This document shows, in pieces, positions 40,427-49,110 of a DNA stretch of 64,000 nucleotides. The stretch's first letter is position 1; the number at the start of each line of letters is the position of its first letter. Position numbers and translations under genes: made by a program. The notes beneath the pieces were generated by a model. It made no database searches. It was not told the origin of the DNA and worked only from the letters and a program-made list of their open reading frames with translations. This DNA is from an uncultured Collinsella sp. (GTDB lineage Bacteria; Actinomycetota; Coriobacteriia; Coriobacteriales; Coriobacteriaceae): positions 13,686 to 77,685 of the forward strand of contig CABSNU010000006.1 in assembly GCA_902479135.1 (NCBI GenBank), read 5' to 3'.

Positions 40427-42367
40427 TTACTCCTTGTTGCGGCGATAGAGGATATAACCGCCTGCGGAGATGACGGCAACGCCAGCGATGGCGAATACGG
40501 CCACCATGCGGCCATCAAAACGATCGCCAGTGGTGGGCAGGCCGCCCTTGGTGTTCGTCTTGTTGGTGGTTACCGTGGTCGTGGTGTTGTCCGACTTGCC
40601 GGGCTTCTCAGGCTTGGTGGTGGGCTGCTCAGGCTTCTCGGGGGTACCAGGCTGCTCGGGCTTGCCGGGCTGCTCGGGGGTGCCGGGCTGATCCGGGGTG
40701 ACCGGGTCGGTGGCAAGAGCGTCCTGGGCGTAGGTAATGGACACCTTGAGGCCCTTGGTCTCGGTGTTCAGATCGCTTGGGGTGAAGGGCTGTTCGAAGT
40801 TTCCGGCCTTCTGATAGGCGCGCATCTCCTGGAGCAGGGCCTTGCACTTCTTGTAGGTGTTCTCGGTGGCAGCCTTGCCGGCCTTGTTGGCTAGGGCAGT
40901 GCGGCCCTCGGTGGTCGTTTCGGCCAGCATGGCGGCGTCAACTTCCTTGTTCTGCTCGATGAGCTCATTCTGGAGGGCGTCAAGATAGGCATGGACGCCA
41001 GCACCGAGGGTGGCACGATTCTCGAAGGCAAGCGAGCTGATGTCCATAAAGACGTAGTTAATGGAGTTCTCAGGCTCTTCGTTGTTTACGACGTCTGTTT
41101 CGTCGCAGTGGTCGAAAGATACGGTCTGGTCGCTGAAGTAGGGGCTGACCTCGGTCATCAGGGCGGAGTACAGCGGGATGGCGATGGAGAATTCAGCTCG
41201 AGAGAGCATCTCCCATTGGATGGTCGCAATTTCAGGGTTGAGGCCGTTGCGAATCTGGAAGAGATGGGCCTCACCGTTGCGCTCGGTGCCGATGCAATAG
41301 GCACCATCGGTGTTGGCGCTGAGGCCGGGAACGTTTTCGCCACGATTGCCAAAGGCGCGAATAAGTTCAAAAGTATTCCAACCGGACTTTTCGGGTTGGA
41401 AGAACAGCGGCTGCATTTCATTTACCATGGCGCCAACCTTAGCGCGCGGTTTTTCGCTAGTGTCCTGGACGATTTCATAGTCGGTGCCCTCAGTAAGCGG
41501 AGCCCCAAGGTAATCGCGGCCCTGGACGTAGCGCGACCAAGCGTGAACGGAAGTTTTGTCGATGGGCGAACCGTAGGTCTGGGCAACATCGAACTGTCCG
41601 TCGTCGAAATACTTGGCGAAACCCTTTTCTTCAGGTAGGGACTTAATGCCTTCGGAGTGAATGCAGTTTACGGTGTCATCGAGGTTAACCTTGAAGTTGA
41701 GATTGCTGATATTGGGATTGAGCGACGCGATATCATCGGTCAACTTCATGGCAATCCACTGATGGCCGGAAAGCGCGGCGAACAGCCAGGTCTCATTGTT
41801 GTCGGCAATGATGAGCTGGTCGTTGGCGTTGGCGCCCTGTTCGTTAATGAGCCTGCCGATGAGCTCGACTCCCTCGCGGGCCGTGCCGCTCTCGCCAAGG
41901 ATGACGCCGGCGTAGACGTATTCGCTGATGCCTGTTTTGGTCAGGGGATCTGCGGCCTTTGCTTCGTCATTCATGCTCGTGCTCAGCGTGGCAGAGCAAG
42001 AAACGCCCTTCTCGTTAATTCCCGCTTCGGAGTAGGCGTCCCAGCGTCCGTGCCACTGCGAAGGGTGGTCGCGCACGTAGCTATAACGATATGTGGTCTT
42101 GGTCGAGGTGTATGCGAAGTCGGACTCGTCTGAGCCGTAGATATGGCCGGGACCATGCGAGGGTTCAATGCCATAGTGCTTGAGGTAACGTGTGCCAACG
42201 TCCTCGGTGCGGCCGTAGTACGTGTTGCCATCGGCCGTTAGGTTTTTGCCCATGTAGATCTGCGTGCAGGCGAGCGCAGAGGTCGGCATGGACATGATGG
42301 TTGCGGCTCCAAAAGCAAGGCCAATGCCAAGCTTTTTGAGCGCGTTGACGGGGTGAGTTTTCCTCAT
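40427..42367 (-). CDS. Cell-wall-anchored C69 family dipeptidase
   Basis: A surface peptidase of 646 residues. The signal peptide ends at SALA and exposes Cys34 of ACTQIYMGKNLTADGNTYYGR, the N-terminal nucleophile of C69 (PepD-like Ntn) dipeptidases. DVGTRYLKHYG and GINEKGVSCSATLSTS are family-like. A C-terminal Pro-rich spacer with TPEQPGKPEQPGTPEKPEQP precedes the sortase motif GLPTTGDR, a membrane helix (MVAVFAIAGVAVISAGGYIL) and the basic tail YRRNKE, so the enzyme should be covalently fixed to peptidoglycan. It probably frees dipeptides for uptake. GGGAGGG precedes the ATG. The length is longer than secreted family members because of the anchor region. Confidence 0.9.
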   Translation of the reverse strand: MRKTHPVNALKKLGIGLAFGAATIMSMPTSALACTQIYMGKNLTADGNTYYGRTEDVGTRYLKHYGIEPSHGPGHIYGSDESDFAYTSTKTTYRYSYVRDHPSQWHGRWDAYSEAGINEKGVSCSATLSTSMNDEAKAADPLTKTGISEYVYAGVILGESGTAREGVELIGRLINEQGANANDQLIIADNNETWLFAALSGHQWIAMKLTDDIASLNPNISNLNFKVNLDDTVNCIHSEGIKSLPEEKGFAKYFDDGQFDVAQTYGSPIDKTSVHAWSRYVQGRDYLGAPLTEGTDYEIVQDTSEKPRAKVGAMVNEMQPLFFQPEKSGWNTFELIRAFGNRGENVPGLSANTDGAYCIGTERNGEAHLFQIRNGLNPEIATIQWEMLSRAEFSIAIPLYSALMTEVSPYFSDQTVSFDHCDETDVVNNEEPENSINYVFMDISSLAFENRATLGAGVHAYLDALQNELIEQNKEVDAAMLAETTTEGRTALANKAGKAATENTYKKCKALLQEMRAYQKAGNFEQPFTPSDLNTETKGLKVSITYAQDALATDPVTPDQPGTPEQPGKPEQPGTPEKPEQPTTKPEKPGKSDNTTTTVTTNKTNTKGGLPTTGDRFDGRMVAVFAIAGVAVISAGGYILYRRNKE

Positions 42368-42386
42368 AATCCCTCCCAGCGTGCGA

Positions 42387-42410
42387 AAGCCCTCTGTCGC
42401 CAGAGGGCTT
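42387..42410 (-). promoter_or_regulatory. Hairpin in the 5' leader of the C69 gene
   Basis: A perfect 10-bp stem AAGCCCTCTG (42387-42396) with CAGAGGGCTT (42401-42410), 20 bases before the start. It may be an mRNA-stabilising or attenuating structure. The 180 bases upstream (42411-42595) are AT-rich and should hold the promoter. Confidence 0.5.
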
Positions 42411-42595
42411 CAGCCAATAAAGACACCCCACTAGCGTAACGAACTGGAAACAATATTCATCTATGAAAGATACTTACTCGATAAGCGTAATGAAATATGC
42501 GATGAGTGGTTAATTATACTCAGTTTGTAGCTTTAGCCAAATAAAGACTCCCTGCAATTACTACATCTGGATAAAGCGTCTGGAAAGACCGAAAT

Positions 42596-42635
42596 TAAAA
42601 ATCCCCGCTGTTTGGCAAATGCATAAACAGCGGGG
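42596..42635 (-). terminator. Terminator after the 30-residue membrane protein gene
   Basis: CCCCGCTGTTT (42603-42613) pairs with AAACAGCGGGG (42625-42635). The minus strand reads ATTTTTAATTT after the stem, a good T run. Confidence 0.8.
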
Positions 42636-42672
42636 GAGACGATAATTGGATGAATATCATACCAATGTGGAA

Positions 42673-42765
42673 TTACTTCTTTCGGCGGTGGATCACATTG
42701 ATCGCATAGCCTACGAGCATAGCCAAAACGATGATGAGAAAGCCGAGCGCGGGATTGTCGTTCAT
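42673..42765 (-). CDS. 30-residue single-span membrane peptide
   Basis: A short gene: ATG at 42765 with TAGGAGG 7 bases upstream, stop at 42673-42675. The product begins MNDNPALGFLIIVLAMLVGY and ends HRRKK, one hydrophobic helix with a basic cytoplasmic tail. The ribosome site overlaps the stop of the lipid-kinase gene (10 bases away) and a terminator follows, so it is the second gene of that operon. Function unknown; small membrane proteins of this type often bind larger membrane enzymes. Confidence 0.65.
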   Translation of the reverse strand: MNDNPALGFLIIVLAMLVGYAINVIHRRKK

Positions 42766-42774
42766 GGGGTCCTC

Positions 42775-43692
42775 CTATTTTCCGAGCGGTGAGAATTCGT
42801 CGACGATGAGGTCGAGGCATTGCGGAAGCGCACGGGCGCCAAAGACGCCCGAGTTGCTGGAGATAATCTCGCCATCGAACTGCATGCCCAGCGACGGCGT
42901 GCAGGTAATCTTGGCTTCCTTGGTTTGGATGATCTTGAACTGCGGACGGCCGAGCACCTTGCCGGCGGGGTCGAGCGCGGCGGTAATCACGGTGGGCAGC
43001 AGCTGCACAGTGCGCACGGGCTCGATGACCGCGATGTCGACCATGCCGTCGTTCATGCGGCAGTTGGGGAACAGGTTGATGTCGTTTTGAATGACCGAGG
43101 TGTTGCCGGCCATGCAGCAGATGCCGTCGAGCTCCTCGACAATGCCGTCATGCTCAATCGTAAAGTGCGCCACCGTGGGATTGGGCGTGGCGAGCGCAGA
43201 CAGGAAGTAGGCGATCTCGCCGATGTCGTTTTTGGTGGGGGCGGCCTTCATCATGATCTCGGCATCGTAGCCCGACCCAGCGATGATGATAAAGCCATGG
43301 CGCTTCTCGTTGCCGTCCTCGTCGAGCCAAAAGAGCTCGCCCATGTCTGCCTTGACGGTGCGGCCGTCGCGGCAGGCCTTGGCGAGCGCCGCTGCCTCGG
43401 GGGCATTGCCGATGTTGTTGAAGAACAGGCAGGCCGTGCCAGAGGGAAAGACGAGTGTGGGGACGCCGCATCCGCGCATTTGATCGAGCACGTTGGAGAC
43501 GGTGCCGTCGCCGCCCGAGACCACCACGCGATCGAACTCGCGCACGTCCGCCACGGCGTCCTCGGGCTCCATACCGTCGCCGATAAAGCGCATCACGACT
43601 TCATCGCCGCCCTGCGAGAGGGCGTGCGTGAATGCGAAGATTTCATCTGAGCTGGGGCCCGATGCCGGGTTGTGGATGATAAGGCAGCGCAT
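42775..43692 (-). CDS. Lipid (diacylglycerol) kinase family protein
   Basis: A protein of 305 residues of the YegS/BmrU/DagK group, which phosphorylates diacylglycerol or other lipids for phospholipid recycling. The opening LIIHNPASGPSSDEI and the nucleotide-binding motif VVVSGGDGTVSNVLDQM with GGDGT are diagnostic. LVFPSGTACLFFNNIG takes the place of the usual P-x-GTxNDFA. That segment deviates (SGTACLF), as does the overall acidity, so the lipid substrate is not certain. IQFDGE-type GMQFDGEIISS is near the end. It is the first gene of an operon with the 30-residue membrane peptide. Confidence 0.82.
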   Translation of the reverse strand: MRCLIIHNPASGPSSDEIFAFTHALSQGGDEVVMRFIGDGMEPEDAVADVREFDRVVVSGGDGTVSNVLDQMRGCGVPTLVFPSGTACLFFNNIGNAPEAAALAKACRDGRTVKADMGELFWLDEDGNEKRHGFIIIAGSGYDAEIMMKAAPTKNDIGEIAYFLSALATPNPTVAHFTIEHDGIVEELDGICCMAGNTSVIQNDINLFPNCRMNDGMVDIAVIEPVRTVQLLPTVITAALDPAGKVLGRPQFKIIQTKEAKITCTPSLGMQFDGEIISSNSGVFGARALPQCLDLIVDEFSPLGK

Positions 43693-43790
43693 ACTTACGT
43701 TCCCGTTCTGTGACTAACCGAGTATAGTTGTAGGGCAATGCCGATATCCTACCCGTGTTTTTCGGGCCTAACCTTATTCGATGGGTTGAT

Positions 43791-44924
43791 ATGTACATTT
43801 CCACACATCAGGCTCTACTCGACTTTTGCCAGCGCGCCCGCGAGTTCGACGCGATTGCCGTTGACACCGAGTTTTTGCGCGAGCGCACGTTCCATCCTCG
43901 TCTGTGCCTGGTCCAGATTGCCACCCCTGCCGAGAGCGTCGCGGTCGACCCCCTGGTGATCGACGACCTGTCGCCGCTCGCCGAGCTTATGGCCGACGAG
44001 AGCGTGACCAAGGTGTTCCACGCCTGCTCGCAGGATATGGAGGTTATGCTCCATACCGTGGGCGTGCTGCCGCGTCCTATTTTTGACACGCAGGTCGCCG
44101 CTGCCTTTTTGGGCGAGCGCCAGCAGATTTCCTACGGCGCGCTCGTGCAGACCTTTTGCGGCGTCTCGCTGCCCAAGACTGAGTCGCTGACCGACTGGTC
44201 GCGCCGCCCGCTGACCGATAAGCAGATTGAATATGCGATCGATGATGTCAAGTATCTGATCGTCGCCTATACCGAGATGATGAGTCGCCTGCGCGAGCTG
44301 GGCCGCGTGGACTGGGTGCTCGACGAGCTGCGCCCGCTGGCCGATGAGTCGCACTATCGCGCCGACCGTCACGAGGCATTCCGTAAGGTCAAGCGCATCA
44401 ACTCCTGCAGCCGCCATCAGCTGGGCATCGCACGTGAGCTTGCCGCCTGGCGCGAGGACCGTGCCGAGCGCCGCAACATCCCGCGCAAGTGGGTCATGTC
44501 CGACGATACACTGCTGGCGCTCGTCAAGCGCAATCCCGTGCGCGTCGAGGAGTTCCGCAGTATCCGCGGTACCGACCAGCTGGGTGAGCGCGATGTGGAC
44601 GGCGCGCTCATGGCCATCAAGCGCGGCGCGAGCTGCCCACACGACCGTCTGCCGCTCATGGTGCGCGGGCATCGTCAGATCTCGCCGGAGCTGGAGAGCG
44701 TGACCGATCTTATGTATGCGCTCATTCGCCTGGTTGCCGAACGCTCGGGCGTGGCGACCTCGGTCATTGCCTCGCGCGATGACCTGGCCGACTACATTGA
44801 GCATCCCGAGCAGAGCCCCCTGCGCGAAGGCTGGCGCTTTGAGCTCGTGGGCTCGCGCCTGGACGATTTGCTCTCGGGCAATATGGGGTTGACAGTGAAG
44901 GACGGCAAAATCGAGCTCTTGTAG
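43791..44924 (+). CDS. rnd: Ribonuclease D
   Basis: A 3'-5' exoribonuclease of about 377 residues acting in tRNA and stable RNA maturation. DEDD catalytic residues are visible in AIAVDTEFLRERT, VFHACSQDMEVM, FDTQVAAAFLGE and YAIDDVKYLIVAY. This is followed by the HRDC-type region RNIPRKWVMSDDTLLALVKRNP. Length matches RNase D. The ATG at 43791 is used; the longer frame from 43755 starts with GTG and has no better ribosome site. It is transcribed divergently from the lipid kinase. Confidence 0.92.
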   Translation: MYISTHQALLDFCQRAREFDAIAVDTEFLRERTFHPRLCLVQIATPAESVAVDPLVIDDLSPLAELMADESVTKVFHACSQDMEVMLHTVGVLPRPIFDTQVAAAFLGERQQISYGALVQTFCGVSLPKTESLTDWSRRPLTDKQIEYAIDDVKYLIVAYTEMMSRLRELGRVDWVLDELRPLADESHYRADRHEAFRKVKRINSCSRHQLGIARELAAWREDRAERRNIPRKWVMSDDTLLALVKRNPVRVEEFRSIRGTDQLGERDVDGALMAIKRGASCPHDRLPLMVRGHRQISPELESVTDLMYALIRLVAERSGVATSVIASRDDLADYIEHPEQSPLREGWRFELVGSRLDDLLSGNMGLTVKDGKIELL

Positions 44925-44988
44925 GGAAGCCTAGCCGGCTGAGTGGGTAGAATGCCTCCAACGTGTAACTCGATTCGGAGGAATTCGC

Positions 44989-45693
44989 ATGCCTTATTAC
45001 TATGGATACGGCTTTGGCATCGACCCACTGTACCTGCTGGTTGTTCTCGTTTGTACGGTGCTCGGTCTTGCCGCGCAGAGCTATATCAACTCGACGTACA
45101 AGACGTGGTCCAAGGTTCGTTCGGACGGTGACACAGGCGCTGCCGTCGCTCGCCGCATGCTCGACGCCAACGGTTGCAACGCCGTAGGCATCAAGGGTGT
45201 AGCCGGCGAGCTCACCGACCATTACAACCCGCAGGATAACAACCTGTATCTGTCGAATGCCAATCGCTCGGGCGGTTCGGTCGCAAGCGTTGCCGTTGCC
45301 TGCCACGAGGCAGGCCATGCCGCCCAGCGTCAAAGCGGTTACGCCATGATGAAGGTGCGCACCGCCCTCGTGCCGGTCGTCAATTTTACCCAGAACACCT
45401 GGACGATCGTGCTGCTCATGGGCCTGTTCATGAACATCGCGGGGCTCACGACCCTCGCGCTGGTCTTCTTCTCGTTTAGCGTGCTGTTCCAGCTGGTTAC
45501 ACTGCCGGTCGAGATCGATGCCAGCCGTCGCGCCGTTGCGTATATCGAGCAGTCGGGCATGAGCTCCAAGCAGGTCAACGGTGCCAAGAAGGTGCTGACG
45601 GCAGCTGCGCTCACCTATGTGGCGGCAGCGCTCACCTCGATTATTCAGCTGCTCTACCTGATGGCTCGCTACAACAGAAACTCCAACCGATAA
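44989..45693 (+). CDS. Membrane zinc metallopeptidase (Zn_peptidase_2 family)
   Basis: A protein of 234 residues. It starts with a short GYGFGIDP segment and a membrane helix (LYLLVVLVCTVLGLAAQSYI), followed by DHYNPQDNNLYLS and VAVACHEAGHAAQRQ, the HExxH-type zinc site (HEAGH). Two more hydrophobic segments (WTIVLLMGLFMNIAGLTTLA) and VEIDASRRAVAYI supply the third ligand region. It is related to the neutral zinc peptidases of Bacillus (YugP-like). Substrate unknown. CGGAGG precedes the ATG by 9 bases. Confidence 0.9.
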   Translation: MPYYYGYGFGIDPLYLLVVLVCTVLGLAAQSYINSTYKTWSKVRSDGDTGAAVARRMLDANGCNAVGIKGVAGELTDHYNPQDNNLYLSNANRSGGSVASVAVACHEAGHAAQRQSGYAMMKVRTALVPVVNFTQNTWTIVLLMGLFMNIAGLTTLALVFFSFSVLFQLVTLPVEIDASRRAVAYIEQSGMSSKQVNGAKKVLTAAALTYVAAALTSIIQLLYLMARYNRNSNR

Positions 45694-45709
45694 CAAATAG
45701 GACAGGCAG

Positions 45710-45739
45710 GCGCCGCGGGGATTCGTGTCCACGCGGCGC
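45710..45739 (+). terminator. Hairpin after the zinc peptidase gene
   Basis: GCGCCGCG (45710-45717) pairs with CGCGGCGC (45732-45739). No T run follows, so it is at best a weak terminator. Confidence 0.4.
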
Positions 45740-45808
45740 TGTACTATGTGTTGGACTTGAATTTGCGCAGGGCCGGAGCCCATGTGCACGATGACGAAAG
45801 GAGGCTGC

Positions 45809-47260
45809 GTGGCAGGCTGGAATCTGACCGGCAATACCGTTTCCGCCGAGTTCGACGGATCGGACGAGCAGGAGCGCAAAGAGCTCAGCGTGAGCCAAGC
45901 GGTGGAGATCGCCGCCGGCGCGCTCGACGCCATTCCGCAGCTGAGCGTTTTGGGTGAGGTCACGGGTTTTCGTGGTCCCAATGCCCGAAGCGGCCACTGC
46001 TACTTTCAGATCAAGGACGACTCGGCGGCCGTCGACTGCATCATCTGGAAGGGCGCCTACCTTAAGCGCACGTTCGATCTGCGCGACGGCATGCAGGTGA
46101 GCTTTAAGGGCAGCTTCAATCTCTATAAGGCCACGGGCCGCATGAGCTTTGTCGCTCGCTCGTTTTCGCTGGCGGGGGAGGGTCTGCTGCGTCAACAAGT
46201 GGCGCAACTGGCCGAAAAGCTACGCCGCGAGGGCCTGATGGACGAAGCGCGCAAACGCCGCATCCCGGTGTTCTGCTCCCGCGTGGCGGTCGTCACCTCG
46301 CTTTCGGGTGCCGTAATCGACGACGTCAAGCGCACATTGCGTCGTCGCAACCCGCTCGTCGAGCTCGTCTGCGTGGGCGCCAAGGTTCAAGGCGAGGGTG
46401 CGCCGGCCGAGCTTATTGAGGGCCTGCGCCGTGCCGCCGCCATCACGCCGGCGCCCGACTGCATCTTGCTGGTGCGCGGCGGCGGCTCCTTCGAGGACCT
46501 CATGACCTTCAACGACGAGGAGCTTGCCCGTGCAGTGGCTGCCTGTCCCGTGCCCGTGGTGACCGGTATCGGCCATGAGCCCGATACCTCGATTTGCGAC
46601 ATGGTGAGCGACCGCCGTGCCTCCACGCCCACGGCGGCGGCAGAATCGGTGGCGCCGGCTATGACGGAGTTGGCCGATGTGCTCGAGGCGCGCCATCAGC
46701 GTCTGGGCGCTGCGATGGCATCGATGATTGGGTCGAATCAGGTTGATTTGGAGATGCTCGATCAGCGCGGTCGCCGTGCCTGGGATACCTATACGGCTCG
46801 CTTGGGCGATGCGCTCGATGCGGCTGCGTGCCGCCCGTGCCTCAACGACCCCACATTTATGGTCGAGCGTCGCGAGTCGGAGCTTGCGCTGACTGCCGAT
46901 CGCCTGTCGGGCGCCATAGTACGCTCGGTCGGGACATTCCGCTCCAACTTTGAGCGCCTGCCCGAGCGCCTGGTTGCAAGCACCTCGGGGCTCGATGGCA
47001 AACGCCATGCGCTCACGCTCGCGAGCTCTCGCCTGGAGCATCAGGGGCGCACGATGCTCAACAAGCCAGCGTCCGACCTGGGCCGTGCGGCAGCCTCGCT
47101 CGATGCCCTGTCGCCGCTCAAGGTGCTTGCCCGTGGTTATTCCATCGCGTACAGCGATGATGGGGTGGCCACGAGCGCCAAGACCTTTAAGCCCGGCGAC
47201 GCCATCCGCGTGCGCATGGCAGACGGCAACGTGGCGGCAACGGTCAATACGGTCGAGTAG
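45809..47260 (+). CDS. xseA: Exodeoxyribonuclease VII large subunit
   Basis: Catalytic subunit of the single-strand exonuclease ExoVII, working with XseB in DNA repair. About 483 residues. The N-terminal OB fold contains LGEVTGFRGPNARSGHCYFQIKD. The catalytic domain has RRIPVFCSRVAVVTSLSGAVIDDV, ILLVRGGGSFEDLMTFNDEELARA (quoted in part: VRGGGSFEDLMTFND) and VVTGIGHEPDTSICDMV. LSPLKVLARGYSIAY lies near the end. The GTG at 45809 is chosen because AAAGGAGG stands 4-5 bases ahead; the ATG at 45782 would leave that site inside the gene. xseB follows after 42 bases. Confidence 0.95.
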   Translation: MAGWNLTGNTVSAEFDGSDEQERKELSVSQAVEIAAGALDAIPQLSVLGEVTGFRGPNARSGHCYFQIKDDSAAVDCIIWKGAYLKRTFDLRDGMQVSFKGSFNLYKATGRMSFVARSFSLAGEGLLRQQVAQLAEKLRREGLMDEARKRRIPVFCSRVAVVTSLSGAVIDDVKRTLRRRNPLVELVCVGAKVQGEGAPAELIEGLRRAAAITPAPDCILLVRGGGSFEDLMTFNDEELARAVAACPVPVVTGIGHEPDTSICDMVSDRRASTPTAAAESVAPAMTELADVLEARHQRLGAAMASMIGSNQVDLEMLDQRGRRAWDTYTARLGDALDAAACRPCLNDPTFMVERRESELALTADRLSGAIVRSVGTFRSNFERLPERLVASTSGLDGKRHALTLASSRLEHQGRTMLNKPASDLGRAAASLDALSPLKVLARGYSIAYSDDGVATSAKTFKPGDAIRVRMADGNVAATVNTVE

Positions 47261-47302
47261 ACCGAGTTTCATAGCGATAAACCTTTAGGAAAGGAAACAG
47301 AT

Positions 47303-47569
47303 ATGGCAGAGAAGACCCCGGTCGAGCAGCTTACGTACAAGCAGGCCTCGCAGGAGCTGGAGCTCATCATTCGCAGCTTGGAGTCGGGCGATATGGAGCT
47401 CGAGGAGTCGCTCGAGAGCTATACCCGCGGCGTCGAGCTCCTCAAGAGCCTGCGCACCCGCCTGTCCGATGCCGAGCAGAAGGTCTCGGTGCTTCTTAAG
47501 GACGTCGACGGCAACGACGTGCTCGCCGACGGCGAAGCCGCCAACACCGACGACAACCTCTCGTTCTAA
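47303..47569 (+). CDS. xseB: Exodeoxyribonuclease VII small subunit
   Basis: A protein of 88 residues. LTYKQASQELELIIRSLESGDMELEESLESYTRGVELLKSLR (quoted in part: LEESLESYTRGVELLK) is the conserved helical hairpin of XseB, needed for activity of the large subunit. The acidic C-terminal tail is usual. AGGAAAGGA precedes the ATG. It forms an operon with xseA. Confidence 0.95.
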   Translation: MAEKTPVEQLTYKQASQELELIIRSLESGDMELEESLESYTRGVELLKSLRTRLSDAEQKVSVLLKDVDGNDVLADGEAANTDDNLSF

Positions 47570-47590
47570 CCACCTTGCAGCCTACTTTGG

Positions 47591-47698
47591 GGTAGTCTTT
47601 TTGGGACGGGGCTTTTTGACTACCCTTGCGCGACGGCTTGCCGAGCGCTTGCGCTTGCGAAAAAGTAGTCAAAAAAGCCCCGTCCCAAAAAGACTACC
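47591..47698. repeat. Long inverted repeat between xseB and the HIT gene
   Basis: The arm 47591-47623, containing GGTAGTCTTTTTGGGACGGG, pairs with 47665-47698 over 33 positions. There is only one single-base bulge. The 41-base centre is GC-rich with CTTGCGCGACGGCTTGCC. It begins 22 bases after the xseB stop. Confidence 0.85.
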
Positions 47699-47723
47699 TT
47701 GGTCTGTGAGAAAGGAACCAACC

Positions 47724-48059
47724 ATGTGTGATTGCATCTTCTGCAAAATCGCCAACCACGAGATCCCCTCGACCGTTGTCTATGAGGACGACCAGGTCAT
47801 CGCGTTCGACGACCTCAATCCCCAGGCGCCGGTCCACACGCTCGTGATCCCCAAAAAGCACTACAGCGACATCGCCGACAACGTACCGGCCGAGACCATG
47901 GGCGCCATGGCTCACGCCATCCAGGAGGTCGCTAAGGCCAAGGGCTTGGAGGACGGTTTCCGCGTCATCTCCAACAAGGGCGTCAACGCCGGCCAGACCG
48001 TCATGCACTTCCACATGCACGTTCTCGGTGGCAAGAACCTGGGCGAGAACCTCATCTGA
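47724..48059 (+). CDS. HIT family protein (Hint-like nucleotide hydrolase)
   Basis: A protein of 111 residues. CIFCKIANHEIPSTVVYEDD is the Hint opening, APVHTLVIPKKHY the middle, and the histidine triad is VMHFHMHVLGG. It hydrolyses AMP-lysine-like or other nucleoside phosphoramidates; physiological role unclear. The start at 47724 has GAAAGGA upstream; longer readings enter the inverted repeat. Confidence 0.93.
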   Translation: MCDCIFCKIANHEIPSTVVYEDDQVIAFDDLNPQAPVHTLVIPKKHYSDIADNVPAETMGAMAHAIQEVAKAKGLEDGFRVISNKGVNAGQTVMHFHMHVLGGKNLGENLI

Positions 48060-48100
48060 GGGCGCGTAGGCCGTCGACTTGGCTGCCTTTGGAGTAATCT

Positions 48101-48991
48101 ATGCAGCTTTCTCAACTCGAATACCTTCAAGCTGTAGCGAACTATGGCGGCGTGCGCAAAGCAGCTCGCGCCGTTCACGTGAGTCCGCAGGCTGTTTCGT
48201 CGGCAATAAAAAAGTTGGAATCTGAGTATCAGATTGTTTTGCTCGACCGATCGGCGGGGGAGGCTGTTTTGTCTCCGGCGGGCAGAGAATTTGCGCGTCG
48301 TGCACGCGTGATCCTGGCGCAAGTCGACGATCTCAAAAAGTACGCTCAATCGGGGAACGGCGGCGTTTCGCCCGACGGCCATTTCCGTCTTTACGCCCCC
48401 TGTCTTCACGGGCGGGGGCGCCTTTTTTCCGAAAACTGGTACGACTCGTTTGAAAGCTCGCACCCTCAGATTCATCTTGATGTGTGGCATCAGCCAACGG
48501 CAACATGCTTTGAATCACTTATACTTGGAATTTCGGACGCGGCTATCTCGTTCGAGGAACCACGGGACAGCGTCCTTTCTTCAAAATATATGGGTGAAAA
48601 GGAGCTCAGGGTTCTTTCATGTCCAGCTGGTCATCAATCTGTTGACGCTATGACCATTCGTGAGTTACTGGGCGGCAGGCTCGCTGTTCCCATTAATTTG
48701 TCACCCTGTCTCAATGCAATTAATCAATGTCCCGAAGCTCAGCTGGTTAATTTCCGCTTTCGCGATGTCGAATACGGAAACAGGGCGCAGGCTGAGTTTC
48801 TTCAAGCCGGGGGATTGATATTGAGTTTTTCTGGCTCTTCTCTCGCATCGGATGGATCGGAAGTGAGCGAGTGCTCCATTGAAGCCTCACATGACGTAGC
48901 CTTGCCCATCTACTTTTGCTATCGACAAAATGCCTGGACCGATCGACACCAGACGGTATTTCTTCACCTATTGCGTCATCTCGCTTCGTGA
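48101..48991 (+). CDS. LysR-type transcriptional regulator
   Basis: A protein of 296 residues. The N-terminal winged helix-turn-helix LSQLEYLQAVANYGGVRKAARAVHVSPQAVSSAIKKLESEY (quoted in part: AARAVHVSPQAVSSAIKKLE) is clear. The effector domain has the usual length but diverges from named subfamilies. An MFS transporter gene lies 119 bases downstream on the same strand and is a likely target. Base composition in this pair is AT-richer than in the flanking housekeeping genes, suggesting later acquisition. Confidence 0.88.
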   Translation: MQLSQLEYLQAVANYGGVRKAARAVHVSPQAVSSAIKKLESEYQIVLLDRSAGEAVLSPAGREFARRARVILAQVDDLKKYAQSGNGGVSPDGHFRLYAPCLHGRGRLFSENWYDSFESSHPQIHLDVWHQPTATCFESLILGISDAAISFEEPRDSVLSSKYMGEKELRVLSCPAGHQSVDAMTIRELLGGRLAVPINLSPCLNAINQCPEAQLVNFRFRDVEYGNRAQAEFLQAGGLILSFSGSSLASDGSEVSECSIEASHDVALPIYFCYRQNAWTDRHQTVFLHLLRHLAS

Positions 48992-49110
48992 GGCCATTTG
49001 GCCTCGTGTCGTCAAGTGAATGTTGACGCCCTGCAACACATAGCTGACAGCTTTGCCCTCATGCTTTTCCAAGATTTCGATTTAGATTGCTGACTCTTGG
49101 AGGGCGGAGC

